A stretch of DNA of 64,000 nucleotides from Cryoendolithus antarcticus (taxonomy: Eukaryota > Ascomycota > Dothideomycetes > Cladosporiales > Cladosporiaceae): the NCBI GenBank assembly GCA_002077065.1, contig NAJO01000018.1:558001-622000 (forward strand), written 5' to 3'. Of the stretch, positions 22,369 to 32,348 are shown piece after piece. The position numbers and the translations under genes were made by a program. Each line of letters begins with the position of its first letter. The stretch's first letter is position 1. The notes under the pieces were generated by a model, which ran no database searches, was not told the origin of the DNA, and worked only from the letters and a program-made list of their open reading frames with translations.

Positions 22369-24895
22369 ATGTCGGCGTCCATGAACTCGCGCTTTCGCAA
22401 GTTAGTCGGCTCGACACGCAGATCCAGCAACCAGTCGATCAACGCCGCCGCCAACAGCTCCGCCCCGAGCAACGGCTCCTCAGTGGGCACGCTGACGCCA
22501 AGCGCCGCCGCGCCCACCGCCACCACAGCCTCCACCCTCAGCAACGGCACATCGACACCCAGCACCACCAGCAACGCCTCATTACCGCAGCCACCCTCAT
22601 CGGCACCCTCTGCGCCGCCAGCAAATCCCAGCGCTAACCCCAACGCCTCTACCACTTCCCTCGCCATGAATCCGGGAGGTCAGCAGCCGCTCGGCCGCCC
22701 TCCCTCATACCAGTACGCAAGCCAAGGCGCCGGCACCCTCGGTGCACCTCAGCATCCTAATCAAGGTAGACCTAGTAGTCCCATGCCTCCCCCACCCATC
22801 AACACCGGCGGCGGCCACGCCTACGCCCCGCAGCACCAGCAGCAGATGTATGGCCAGCAGCCCAACAATACGCCGGGTTACGCAATGCAGAACCAAGCTT
22901 ATGGGTACGGCGCCGCACCTGTCGCAGGGCCTCACTCGTATCAGCGCAACCTTGCTGAGGTTGAGGGAAGCAATCGCAGCAAGGCGCAGTTGATCGTCGG
23001 GATAGATTTTGTAGGTGATGTAAGAAACGATGGGTGTGCGTACCTTTACTGACAAGGGATAAGGGCACTACTTTCTCTGGTGTTGCTTTCGCATTTGCTA
23101 CTAACACGGAGGCGAAGGAAGACATTATTGTTGAGTGGCCAGGCGCAGGCACGCAAACGAAACAGAAGGTATGGTATTACACATCCAGCAATTGACCTCT
23201 ACTAAGACAAAATCAGATCCCTACAGTCTTGTACTATGATCAACACCAGCAAGTCGTGGGCTGGGGACCTGACATCGCTGATGCACTCGCACCTACTGGC
23301 TACCCCAAGCCAGGTGTACAAAAGGTGGAATGGTTCAAGCTGCAACTCATGCTGTCAGGAAACACATACATCGACCCGATCAACCTTCCCCCTCTGCCAC
23401 CAGGGAAGTCAGAGATTGATGTCGCCGCCGACTACCTGTTCAAGCTTCGCCAGGCAATGCGAAACCAGCTGCAAAAGAGCTTGGGTGAGGTCTTCAACCG
23501 AGAAGAGCGCAACATTCGGTACTTCCTCACTGTGCCAGCCATCTGGAACGATGCAGGCAAGGCCGCAACCAGAGCAGCAGCCATACAAGCTGGCTTCCTC
23601 CGCGACGAGAATGACAACCGCCTCACTTTGATCACAGAACCCGAAGCGGCCGCCATGTTCTGCGCAAAGACCGGTCTGCTAAACCTCAAGGTGCACGATG
23701 CTATCCTTATTGTCGATTGCGGTGGTGGTACAGTCGATCTGATTGCCTATGAAGTCGAAGAGGAGTCTCCCTTCACAGTCGCGGAGTGCACAGCTGGATC
23801 CGGTGACTCGTGCGGTTCCACTGCGCTCAATCGCAATTTCTCAAACATCCTACGCGCCAAGATCAGGAAGATGAAGCTACCGGATGGATCGAAGACGGCT
23901 GGCAAGGTGTATGCGAAGTGCATCATGGACTTCGAGAACCGGATAAAAGCAGACTTCAGGAACAATGGCCAGAAATGGGCTGTTGATGTTGGTATTGAGG
24001 CCGAGTTCCCAGAAGCTGGCATTGAGGAGGGCTACATGACTTTCACGAACGAGGAGATTCTACAGTGCTTCGAGCCCGTGGTGAACCGCATTCTGGAGCT
24101 GGTGCGAAATCAGATTGTGGCAATCCAGGCGCAGAACAGATTGCTACAGGTGAGCATATTCTCGATGCTGATATATTGATTGACAGGACTGACAAGACTG
24201 ACAGAATGTCCTCGTCGTTGGTGGTTTCGGCGCATCAGAATACCTCTTCCAGCAGATCAAACTCCATGTTCCGCCGCAGTTTCAGAACAAGGTTGTGCGA
24301 CCTATGGACTCCGTCGCAGCCATCGTCAAAGGCGCGGTCACAGCCGGCATCACCGAGCGCGTTATCACTTCACGTGTAGCACGTCGGCACTACCTCATGG
24401 CCACTCTCCAGCCGTTCAAGGAAGGTCATCATCCCGAGCAATACCGCGTTCCCAGCTTGGATGGCAAGGATCGCTGCAAGTACACACGGCAGATATTCGT
24501 GCAGAAGGGACAGAGAGTGAAGATTGGGGAGCCGGTCAAGGTTTCATTCTTTAGACAGGTGGCACCCGGAGCAACGCTGATGTACGAGGATGTGCTCTAT
24601 GCTTGCGATGAGGATGTTTGCCCAGAGTATACCAAGGATCCTCGTAAGTCGCATTCCCTAGAGTCAGCTTCAGTCTGTTACTAATAGAATCCCAGGCATC
24701 AAGGAGATCGTTACACTCACTTCGGATCTCAGTCGAAAGAACCTGGAGAAGGACTTCGAGCGCATGGACACACCCCAGGGGACCTTCTACCGCGTCTACT
24801 TCGACATCTACCTTACACTGGATGGATCGGAGTTTAACGCCGAGCTGGTGTGTCAAGGCGAGGTCATGGGTCGTTGCTCGTCGCGCTTCCGATAA
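22369..24895 (+). CDS. Hsp70-like (HSPA12-type) ATPase-domain protein
   Basis: Five exons (22369-23010, 23064-23168, 23217-24149, 24205-24643, 24696-24895) encode 772 residues, with four introns of 48-55 bp. The first 210 residues are disordered (Ser/Thr/Asn/Pro/Gln/Gly-rich, NPGGQQPLGRPPSYQYASQ). The actin-like ATPase follows: phosphate-1 loop IVGIDFGTTFSGVAF, then FLTVPAIWNDAGKAATRAAA, ITEPEAAAMFCA, phosphate-2 loop AILIVDCGGGTVDLIAYEV, and adenosine motif VLVVGGFGASEYLFQQ. The C-terminal part is unlike the canonical Hsp70 substrate domain. Such proteins are expanded in fungi and are mostly uncharacterised. Start chosen at ATG 22369; the ATG at 22381 is an alternative. Confidence 0.9.
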
Positions 24896-25508
24896 GGAAT
24901 GCATTCCTGTGAGATCATGGTGTGGTCTCACAGAGCGCTGGACGATGTCGCGCTGTCAGGTTTGGATACCTCAGAATCGGACGGAGAGGGATTGCTAGAT
25001 CGAGTCAGACTATCAGTCGAGTCGGCTTCAGTCTCGAGGCTACTACTGCCGATGGACGCGGGCGATCATACTCAGCTGCATTTGTCGAGCGTCTGCCGAT
25101 CTGGAAGAAGGAGGAAAGGGTGAACCCCAAGCAGAGGGACGCCAATGAGGAGGATCTCTTTAGAAGGCCTTGTGTCTGGAAAAGAAACTACGTAGATATC
25201 TTGGAGTAGCTGAGTGTGAATATGCTGCAGTAATTTGGCAGATACCGACCACGTATCCTCCATATGAGCAACCTCCCAGCCTACTGTATCAAAGATGCGG
25301 CGCTGCCATTATGATGCAAGGTCAGGTCGTCCATGTAATATGTCTTGGCACTGTCTCAGATCCATATGAAAGCCGCAGTGCCTTGCGCCGCCCTCTCTCC
25401 CATTTCACCCACGACTTGTTAGAATTCCTTTCTAGTACCGGGGACTACTGTCGCTGTAGCGATGCGACTGTATCTCCGCGCCGCTCCCTAGGCCTCATGT
25501 GAGCGGCG
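24896..25508. other. Intergenic, 613 bp
   Basis: Contains the 3' region of the Hsp70-like gene and the ARL3 promoter. No other feature recognised. Confidence 0.4.
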
Positions 25509-26218
25509 ATGTACCACCTCGTCAAGTCCATCTACTTGCATGCTACATCCAAGGAGGGCAAGTATTGTATGGTCTAACCATACGTTCGTCCACTGACGCC
25601 TCTACAGAGTACTCCGTCCTCGTGCTCGGTCTCGACAACGCAGGTAAAACCACCCTCCTCGAACAGATCAGATCCCTCTACGACCCTTCCCATAACGCAC
25701 GGCTGAGCACCGTTCCGACAGTCGGTCAGAATGTCAGTGTGATCGATACTGGATCCTGCTATCTACGGATTTGGGATGTGGGAGGACAGCAGAGTCTGAG
25801 AGGGCTGTGGAAGAACTACTACTCCAGCTGTCATGCGATCGTGTTCGTGGTCGACAGCACGGATGTCGGAGACGGAACTGTGCGCGATGGGGACGCGGGC
25901 AAGGGCAAGGTGAGGGACGAAGGAAGGCTGGAGGAGTGCAGGGAGGTGCTTGAGAGCGTTCTGCACGATCAGGAGACTGATGGAGTACCGCTGCTCGTGC
26001 TAGCGAACAAGCAAGATGTGGAGGATTGCGTGGAGGTCGTGAGAATCAAGGAGGGACTGGTCAGGAAGGTGTTCGAGGGGGAGAAGGGTGGGAGTGTGAG
26101 GGACAGTAGGGTATTGCCGCTTAGTGCGTTGACTGGGACGGGCGTTAAGGAGGCGGTGGAGTGGCTAGTGAGTCGGACGGCGTGGAATAAGGAGGGACGG
26201 CCGCCTGTCATGCGGTGA
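25509..26218 (+). CDS. ARL3: ADP-ribosylation factor-like GTPase ARL3/ARFRP1
   Basis: Two exons (25509-25557, 25608-26218) encode 219 residues. The intron has a GC donor (gcaagt) and ctacag acceptor; it joins MYHLVKSIYLHATSKE to EYSVLVLGLDNAGKTTLLEQ, exactly as in yeast Arl3 (KKEQYSILILGLDNAGKTTF). GTPase motifs: P-loop GLDNAGKTT, switch I PTVGQNV, DVGGQ, LANKQD and SALTG. Arl3 lacks the Arf myristoylation glycine and is instead N-acetylated on Met-Tyr/Phe, which MY fits. It recruits Arl1 and golgins to the trans-Golgi. A charged insertion of about 17 residues (rich in D, G, K, R) sits after VVDSTD. It ends with the family's RPP motif. Confidence 0.93.
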
Positions 26219-27372
26219 GCGAGAACGTCTGACAGCCACCCAAAAGCGTCAAGCGTCAGGCAGCGACCTCACTGAAGGCAACGAATTAGTAGGGCCTCGC
26301 GGAAATCCGCCACTACCTCGACCTCGACGCTACGGCGTCGTGACTGGACCTGATGAGGCAGAGCACATTCTTCACTGCGCTTGGGAGCTTTGAAGTGATG
26401 GAGTTTGTCATACGAGAGATTGTTACGCTGCGAGGTTACGGGAAGAGGAACGGGTGACAGTCTGCAGTGATGCGCACAGAGCCACGACGTGGTGCCTCGA
26501 GGACGGTATGGTAGGCCAGCAAGGGAGCAAGAGGAGCATATATAGTAAGTCCTGACGAATGTAACGTAGCCATGAACTTGCGCGATGAATTGCTATGGTT
26601 AAGCTGCAACGTGCTATGTACATCCGCCTGCCTAGAGCTCTAATCAACAAGCCACGCCCGCAGTCGCACATCACACGACACTCATCAGACGGATGCTACA
26701 AATCGTAGCACATGTGTTTATTTCCAGATCTCCCATCCCTGCGATCTTGGACAGCCTCACTTTCGGCACTCAGCTGCCGAACGCTCCCCGTGCCGTTCAC
26801 GAGACTTGCATCCCACGCACTCTCTCGGCTTCTTAGCACATACGCTACATCTGTGCATCCAGCACAAGCCCGCCGAAACTCCTGGCAGCTGACCCGGACC
26901 AGAACCCGGCACTCACATTTCCGCGGAACGACTCACGCGAAGGGCGATCATTCGACCTGACTGGCTTCGAGAAGCGGTGTGTCGTGCCTTGCAGTGTCGC
27001 GGCGAAGCGATTGGGAGGGAGCAGCGGACGAGATGGCGGTGATGGAGGTAAGGATTACTCGTGCTCTTTTGTTCCGTGAACCCCGGAACCCATCATATCG
27101 ACCTCAATAGGAGGCTGTGTTGGAGCATAGGTGATATGTACCCACTGCCTGGCTCCTGGGCTGCCATGTCTCGCGTGGTCACCACAAACAAGATGCTGCG
27201 GGCAGCCGGTGAGATGTGATCGATCAGTTGCGTGGGTAGCCCAGAGGGTGTTGCGAGTTTGTGTAAGTCCTCTTTTCCTGATCCTGTTCGTGGTTGCACT
27301 ACCATACATCCCGTGTTCTCTGCAAAGGAGGGTGCCTAGGAACACACAGAACAGTCGCTGAATGCGATACAT
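26219..27372. other. Intergenic, 1.15 kb
   Basis: Lies between ARL3 and GTR2, both rightward. Short frames only; nothing recognised. Part is presumably GTR2 promoter. Confidence 0.4.
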
Positions 27373-28810
27373 ATGCTGTTTGGCGGTGCTCTAGTGTTCT
27401 CTGGCGTCGATCTGATCTTTGGTTTGCCAGACTCTACTATGCATACTCTCTTCAACCCCAACATCCTGAGTCCTTCTCCTGCTCCTGCTCCGCAACCCAA
27501 TCCTTTCGATTTGCTCTTGCGGACGAGCTCACATGCTTTGCCCGCCTCGTCGATATCTGCAGCCATTTCTGCGTCTTCGTCATATGGCTCATCCACCGCG
27601 TATGCCTCGTTGACACGACAGCAGGGCGACCAGCTAAGTGAGAGCAATGAGCGATCTACCGAGCCTAGGCCGTATGTGCGACGAAGGGGTCACCCGGAGA
27701 TACTGCTCATGGGTCAGAGAAGGTATGGATCCATTGATCCTACGAGTGAGCGACTTCAGCTAATGCACGTATTGCAGAAGTGGCAAATCCTCGATTCAGA
27801 ATGTGATCTGCAATAAGATGGCGCCAGCCGAGACCCTCTACCTCGAATCGACGAATACTCTACAGGCAGCATCCATCAAGCAAGCATCACTAATGACCTC
27901 AACCACCATCACTGCTCTCTGACCAGCTTCCAGCTCGTTCACGGAGATCACGTTCTCCGAGCTGCCTTCCCACATCCCGGCCTCCTCTCCCGAAATTGCC
28001 ACTCCTCAGAACTACGCCTCTCTCGGCGCCGTCCTCTGGTTGATCGACATCCAAGACGAGTACCTCTCAACACTTCCCTCACTGATCCAGACCGCGGTCT
28101 TCTTCCACACACATTACCCGCGCCTCCACTTCAGCGTTCTGGTGCACAAAACCGATGGCCTCTCACCAGAATACCGTAACGACGCCTATCGAGAGATAAG
28201 GCAGAGGGTGCAGGACGAGCTGAGCGATGCAGGAATACCGGAGTATGAAATTGCTTTTCATCAGACAAGCATTTTCGATCTCTCGATATTCGATGCGATG
28301 AGTAAGATCCTTCAACGTCTGATACCGCAGCTCCCAGCTCTCGAAGCGTTGCTCACGAGACTTTGCTCAGCTTGTGGTATGCAAAAGGCATATCTGTTCG
28401 ACACGGCGAGTAAGCTTTACGTCGCCACCGACTCTGGACCCGCAGTACTGAAAGACTATGAAGTCTGTGCGGATTACGTGGATCTTATTGTCGATATCAA
28501 GGCGCTGTATGGATGGCAGTCGGAAGCTAAGGGACGTCAAGAGAGCGATGGAAACGGGGAGGAGAGCATTGGCGAGAGTGTCGTTACGTTTGAGAAGAGT
28601 GGGAAGGCTTATGTCTAAGCGAGAGAGATCACGGAGTGAGTGATACCCACCTTTGTCGTAGTGAACGAATGACGGAGCTGACAGATCACTGATAGGCACT
28701 TGTCACTCATCTGCATCATGGGCAAAGGCAGCACGCCCGACAAGCGAGTGCTGATCGACTACAACGTCGGTCTGCTACAGGACGCGGTGGTCGAGGTCTT
28801 CAAGGTATGA
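27373..28810 (+). CDS. GTR2: Rag GTPase Gtr2/RagC, with an in-frame TAA near the 3' end
   Basis: Exons: 27373 (or ATG 27439)-27722, 27778-27879, 27934-28635 and 28696-28810. A disordered N-terminus leads to the P-loop GQRRSGKSSIQNVICNKM, where intron 1 is removed. Intron 2 (27880-27933) needs a GC donor (gcaagc), giving ESTNTLQAASIN-SFTEITFSELP. Then come LWLIDIQDEYLSTL, VLVHKTDGLSPEY, RQRVQDELSDAGI, QTSIFDLSIFDAM and the roadblock-like half (KAYLFDTASKLYVATDS). The RagC tail (ITEHLSLICIM, RVLIDYNVGLLQDAVVEVFK) is in frame, but TAA at 28616-28618 interrupts it where RagC proteins have an aromatic residue. Gtr2 pairs with Gtr1 on the vacuole to signal amino acids to TORC1. Loss, readthrough or sequence error is possible. 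Confidence 0.85.
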
Positions 28811-29026
28811 GTCTATGCGAGCTGGAAGCGCAGGCTCCCGGATTTGGAGATTATCGTGGAGATGTGACGGGTACAACTACTGAAGAGCGCCAGAGTTGGC
28901 CTTAGGGATGCGTATCGTACAAGATGTCTATCTGTATAAATGTAGTCTAGTCTATGGGGTGCACCCAGCCCTATGCGAAACAAGTTCCCCAACGCCGTAC
29001 ATTCAAGCCACAATAACACAAGATTC

Positions 29027-30667
29027 TCACGACTCGGTCCTTGCCTTCTCTGCGTTTCCACTGTTTGCTGCCCTTCGATCCTTCAGTGTCAGCTTGCCAA
29101 CAAAAACGAGACTGACTACCAGTCCCATTGCTGCGAGCCCAATACCCAGGTAGAGCGCTCCTCTGTACCCCTTCAACACATCCTCCGGCGTCCCACTTCC
29201 ATTGTTGACGTGCACCTCCACCGTCCCAGCAAACCCAAGACAAAGACTAATACTATAATTCACGATCGTATTGACCAGACTCGCCGCAACGCCCTGATGC
29301 TCCCGAGCCGTCATGTTGCTCAAAATGATCGTCGCAGCCGGGAAACTCATATCCATGCCCCAACACGTAATCATACTCGTGAGAAAGATATTCTTCCAGT
29401 AGATCTGATCGACCGGCGCGGTGGCTACCAAGACGATACCTATGAGAAAGGCGGTCATGGCACCTGTCATTGTCCAGGCGGGCCCGACAAAGTGAAGCAG
29501 CAGGCCAGAGACAAAGGCTGCAAGAGTGCCCATAATGATCAAAGGGGAGAGGTAGGCTGCAGCTAGCAAGGGAGAGATGCCTCGGAGGACGAGGAGCTGG
29601 GACCAGAGGTAGTAAACCCAGATTCCGAAACTGCCCCAGCCGAGGCCTATACAGGCTAGGACGAAGCCAGCGTCGCTGTTGAGTTCTCGGAAAGGCACTA
29701 GCGGATTTGGTGTTACGTGAAGCTCGATGTAGAAGAATGCTGGAAGGAGGAGAAGACCAATGACGAGGGTGACGATGCACATTGGCGAGGACCAGCCGGC
29801 TATGGGTGCTTGATTCCAGGCGAAGTTTATGAGCACCAGGGCAGTCACACCAGTGATTGATCCGAGCGGGTCGCACAGATGGAATAGCTGAAGCCATGTC
29901 TTCGCGCGGGAGTCTATGGCGCGGGGAGGATCAGGAATGGCGAATTTGCCTATTATGGCTATCGCAACCAGAACCAGGGCTGTGGACCAGAATGCCCATG
30001 GCCACCAGGCAAGGGCGAAGATGCCTCCGAAGGCCGCGCCTACGATTGAACCTGTGGGTGCTAGCGCACCGAAGAGTGCGAAAGCCATGTTCTTGCGTTT
30101 GCCGGGCTGATAGAGGACCCCAAGCAGGGCGAGTGCGTTAGGGAGGCAGATCGAGGGGCCGATTCCTGATAGAACGCGCGCCCAGATGAAGAGGACATAG
30201 GTGCTGTAGACTGCTAGGCCAGCCACGAGCTCCCAGACTGCGAACCAGATATAGCCGATGATGAGCATGCGTTTGTAGCCGAAGACGTCACCCATGCGGC
30301 CGGAAACCAGGATGAAGGTGCCAACTGTCAGGCTGTAGCCTGCTATGAGCCAGGCGTCTATGCCGGGGTTGGTGATGCCGAAGTCGTCGGAGATGATGTG
30401 GAGGAGTGCAAGTGTCTGGCCGAGCCCGACCTGGGTCATGAACTGGGCGAGGGAGATGATGCCGATCACCACCATCTCGTGGGGTAGGGAGACAGAGTGT
30501 TCCAGTGATTTAGTATGTTGCAGATCCAGGTTCTGCTTTGGTCGTATTGAGTTCGCGCCAGTGGTAATGTCGTTGTCGTGCTCGACTGCCTCTCGTGGCT
30601 CGTAGATCGAGTCTGCCAATCTAGCCATGGCGGCGCGGTTGCTCTCAGTAAACCCCATGCTCGCCAT
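29027..30667 (-). CDS. MFS transporter, 14-TM drug:H+ antiporter (DHA2) type
   Basis: A single exon of 546 residues. A hydrophilic N-terminus of about 65 residues precedes some 14 hydrophobic segments. Motif A reads SGRMGDVFGYKRMLIIGY, and ARVLSGIGPSICLPNALALL with APTGSIVGAAFGGIFAL represents motifs B and C of drug antiporters. It lies in the plasma or vacuolar membrane. Close fungal relatives include the YOR378W/AMF1 branch (ammonium or drug transport), so the substrate is undecided. The gene converges with GTR2. No secondary-metabolite cluster genes are nearby. Confidence 0.9.
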   Translation of the reverse strand: MASMGFTESNRAAMARLADSIYEPREAVEHDNDITTGANSIRPKQNLDLQHTKSLEHSVSLPHEMVVIGIISLAQFMTQVGLGQTLALLHIISDDFGITNPGIDAWLIAGYSLTVGTFILVSGRMGDVFGYKRMLIIGYIWFAVWELVAGLAVYSTYVLFIWARVLSGIGPSICLPNALALLGVLYQPGKRKNMAFALFGALAPTGSIVGAAFGGIFALAWWPWAFWSTALVLVAIAIIGKFAIPDPPRAIDSRAKTWLQLFHLCDPLGSITGVTALVLINFAWNQAPIAGWSSPMCIVTLVIGLLLLPAFFYIELHVTPNPLVPFRELNSDAGFVLACIGLGWGSFGIWVYYLWSQLLVLRGISPLLAAAYLSPLIIMGTLAAFVSGLLLHFVGPAWTMTGAMTAFLIGIVLVATAPVDQIYWKNIFLTSMITCWGMDMSFPAATIILSNMTAREHQGVAASLVNTIVNYSISLCLGFAGTVEVHVNNGSGTPEDVLKGYRGALYLGIGLAAMGLVVSLVFVGKLTLKDRRAANSGNAEKARTES

Positions 30668-31211
30668 CGGGGTTTGCGAGGTGGAGGGCTTTAGTCAGAC
30701 GTCGTGTCGGATTATGTCACCCAATGGGCGACCAAAGAGATATGAAGTAAAATCAAGTCAAAGACCAACCGTTTCATTCAATGCGCCTTGCCACGATTCA
30801 TGCAGACGATGGAACACTGCGGGACCATTGTCCGCGAAAGTGGAGACTACTTATACCGACAAACAGCGAAATGCGAGCGAAGAAATCGCGGAATATGCGC
30901 ATTGTGATGGGTAATCTCAAGGCGATCTCCATTATCGCGCGTGATGTTTGCACAGCAACCTGCCGCACACTATGTGCATGCTACGTGGTAGAGGTTGGAT
31001 TGTTGGAAGGGCAGTCGTGAGAAGTGAAGAGGCGATGCGGTCAGGTTCCGCATCGCTGACTTGTGTGGAAGTGGCGAAACGACTCACGTGATGTCGCGTG
31101 CCTTCCGCGACACAAAGTTGAGGGGAACTAGCGCCATAACCACTCGGCCATTTACTGGAAATGGCGACTATGTCACCAATTTGACCCCGACAACATCTCA
31201 CAAACGCCAGA
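30668..31211. other. Divergent intergenic region, MFS transporter / CENP-X-like gene
   Basis: A 544 bp region upstream of two divergent genes. No specific element recognised. Confidence 0.4.
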
Positions 31212-32036
31212 ATGCCACCACGGAAAGAGCCCAAAGAGACGGTGACTTACAACATGGCTTCGAAGAGCAAAGCACCTGCCTTCAAGCCTCAGCGTCCCAG
31301 TCAGGTCGCACGCGTCGCCTCCCTAACCGAGTCCGAAGGTACGTCCAATGGAGTGAAGAGGACTATGAGCAATGGCTCGAGCAAGAGCAATCTCGTTCCA
31401 GCCGGCAGTGGTATGTTCGGCGGCGGGCGAAAGACGATGGTCGCCGGCAAGAGCAAGAAGCGAGCTGTGGTCTCGGACGATGAAAGTGACCATGACCAAC
31501 CCGTCCTCAAGTCCGCAGCCGCTCCGAAGAAGACGAATACATCAGCAGCGGTGGTAGTCGAATCGGACGAATCTGGTGCATCTTCAGACCTCGCAGACGA
31601 TCCTCTCAAAGTGAAGCCACGGAAAGCACTACCTGCAGCACAACGCAAAGTCACAGCGGCTCCTCGCCGAGAGCCTTCGCCCATGGACGTAGACTCTTCC
31701 CCAGCTACACTACACGGCATAGATCCCGAGTCCGACGCCGAACTGCGAACAGCCGATCTGGCCCTCTCACAATCCGGTCCCATTCCCTCAATACCACGCC
31801 CACTGCTGCTCCGTCTCATGCATGAGCACTTCGCCTCCAAGTCCACACAGATCGACAAGCATGCTATAGCAGTACTTGAAAAGTACTTCGAGGTCTTTTT
31901 GCGGGAGACGATCGCTAGAGCTGCTTTGGCAAAGAAGGAAGATGTGGAGCTCGGCAAGGCGAGTCAAAGTGAGGAGAAGTGGCTGGAGAAGGGGGATCTG
32001 GAGAAGGTGGTTCCTGGCATCGTGATGGACTTTTGA
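31212..32036 (+). CDS. CENP-X/MHF2-like histone-fold protein with long N-terminal extension
   Basis: A single exon of 274 residues. Residues 1-190 are disordered and basic/serine-rich, with nuclear-type clusters (GKSKKRAVVSDDESD). The C-terminal 85 residues carry the histone fold: PRPLLLRLMHEHFASKSTQI, HAIAVLEKYFEVFLRETIARAA and the end WLEKGDLEKVVPGIVMDF. The last block closely resembles the CENP-X ending (DLEKVLPQLLLDF). CENP-X pairs with CENP-S (MHF1) at the kinetochore and with the Fanconi helicase FANCM/Mph1 in DNA repair. Human CENP-X is about 80 residues, so the extension is the main oddity. An internal ATG at 31254 is an alternative start. Confidence 0.8.
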   Translation: MPPRKEPKETVTYNMASKSKAPAFKPQRPSQVARVASLTESEGTSNGVKRTMSNGSSKSNLVPAGSGMFGGGRKTMVAGKSKKRAVVSDDESDHDQPVLKSAAAPKKTNTSAAVVVESDESGASSDLADDPLKVKPRKALPAAQRKVTAAPRREPSPMDVDSSPATLHGIDPESDAELRTADLALSQSGPIPSIPRPLLLRLMHEHFASKSTQIDKHAIAVLEKYFEVFLRETIARAALAKKEDVELGKASQSEEKWLEKGDLEKVVPGIVMDF

Positions 32037-32348
32037 GGGACCTGTGAAGACTTTCACGCTGGGCTTCTTCAGCATCACCAAAGAATGGCAACAGCTGTTT
32101 TCTCAACGGATCGACATATTACTGAGTAGTACAGCCACCTCGCTTGCAGAACGAGGCTCTGCTGGAGATAGCTACCGGTGCATCGTCGTAGATTCGAGAC
32201 TTGCCCAAGCTCGAGATGTATTCAACCACAGCTATTCGTTTGCTCAAGACTGAGTGTTGGCGGCCACGTAATATTGCGATTGAACACGAAACATCTTAGG
32301 CGGCGACTTCGTCATGGCTTTTCAGCCGCATCTGTGTCTGACACAGAT

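Noticed and set aside
29253..29897. Minus-strand frame of 214 codons inside the MFS gene
   Set aside because: Shadow of the transporter in the +1 frame, rich in Arg/His/Ser, no motif.
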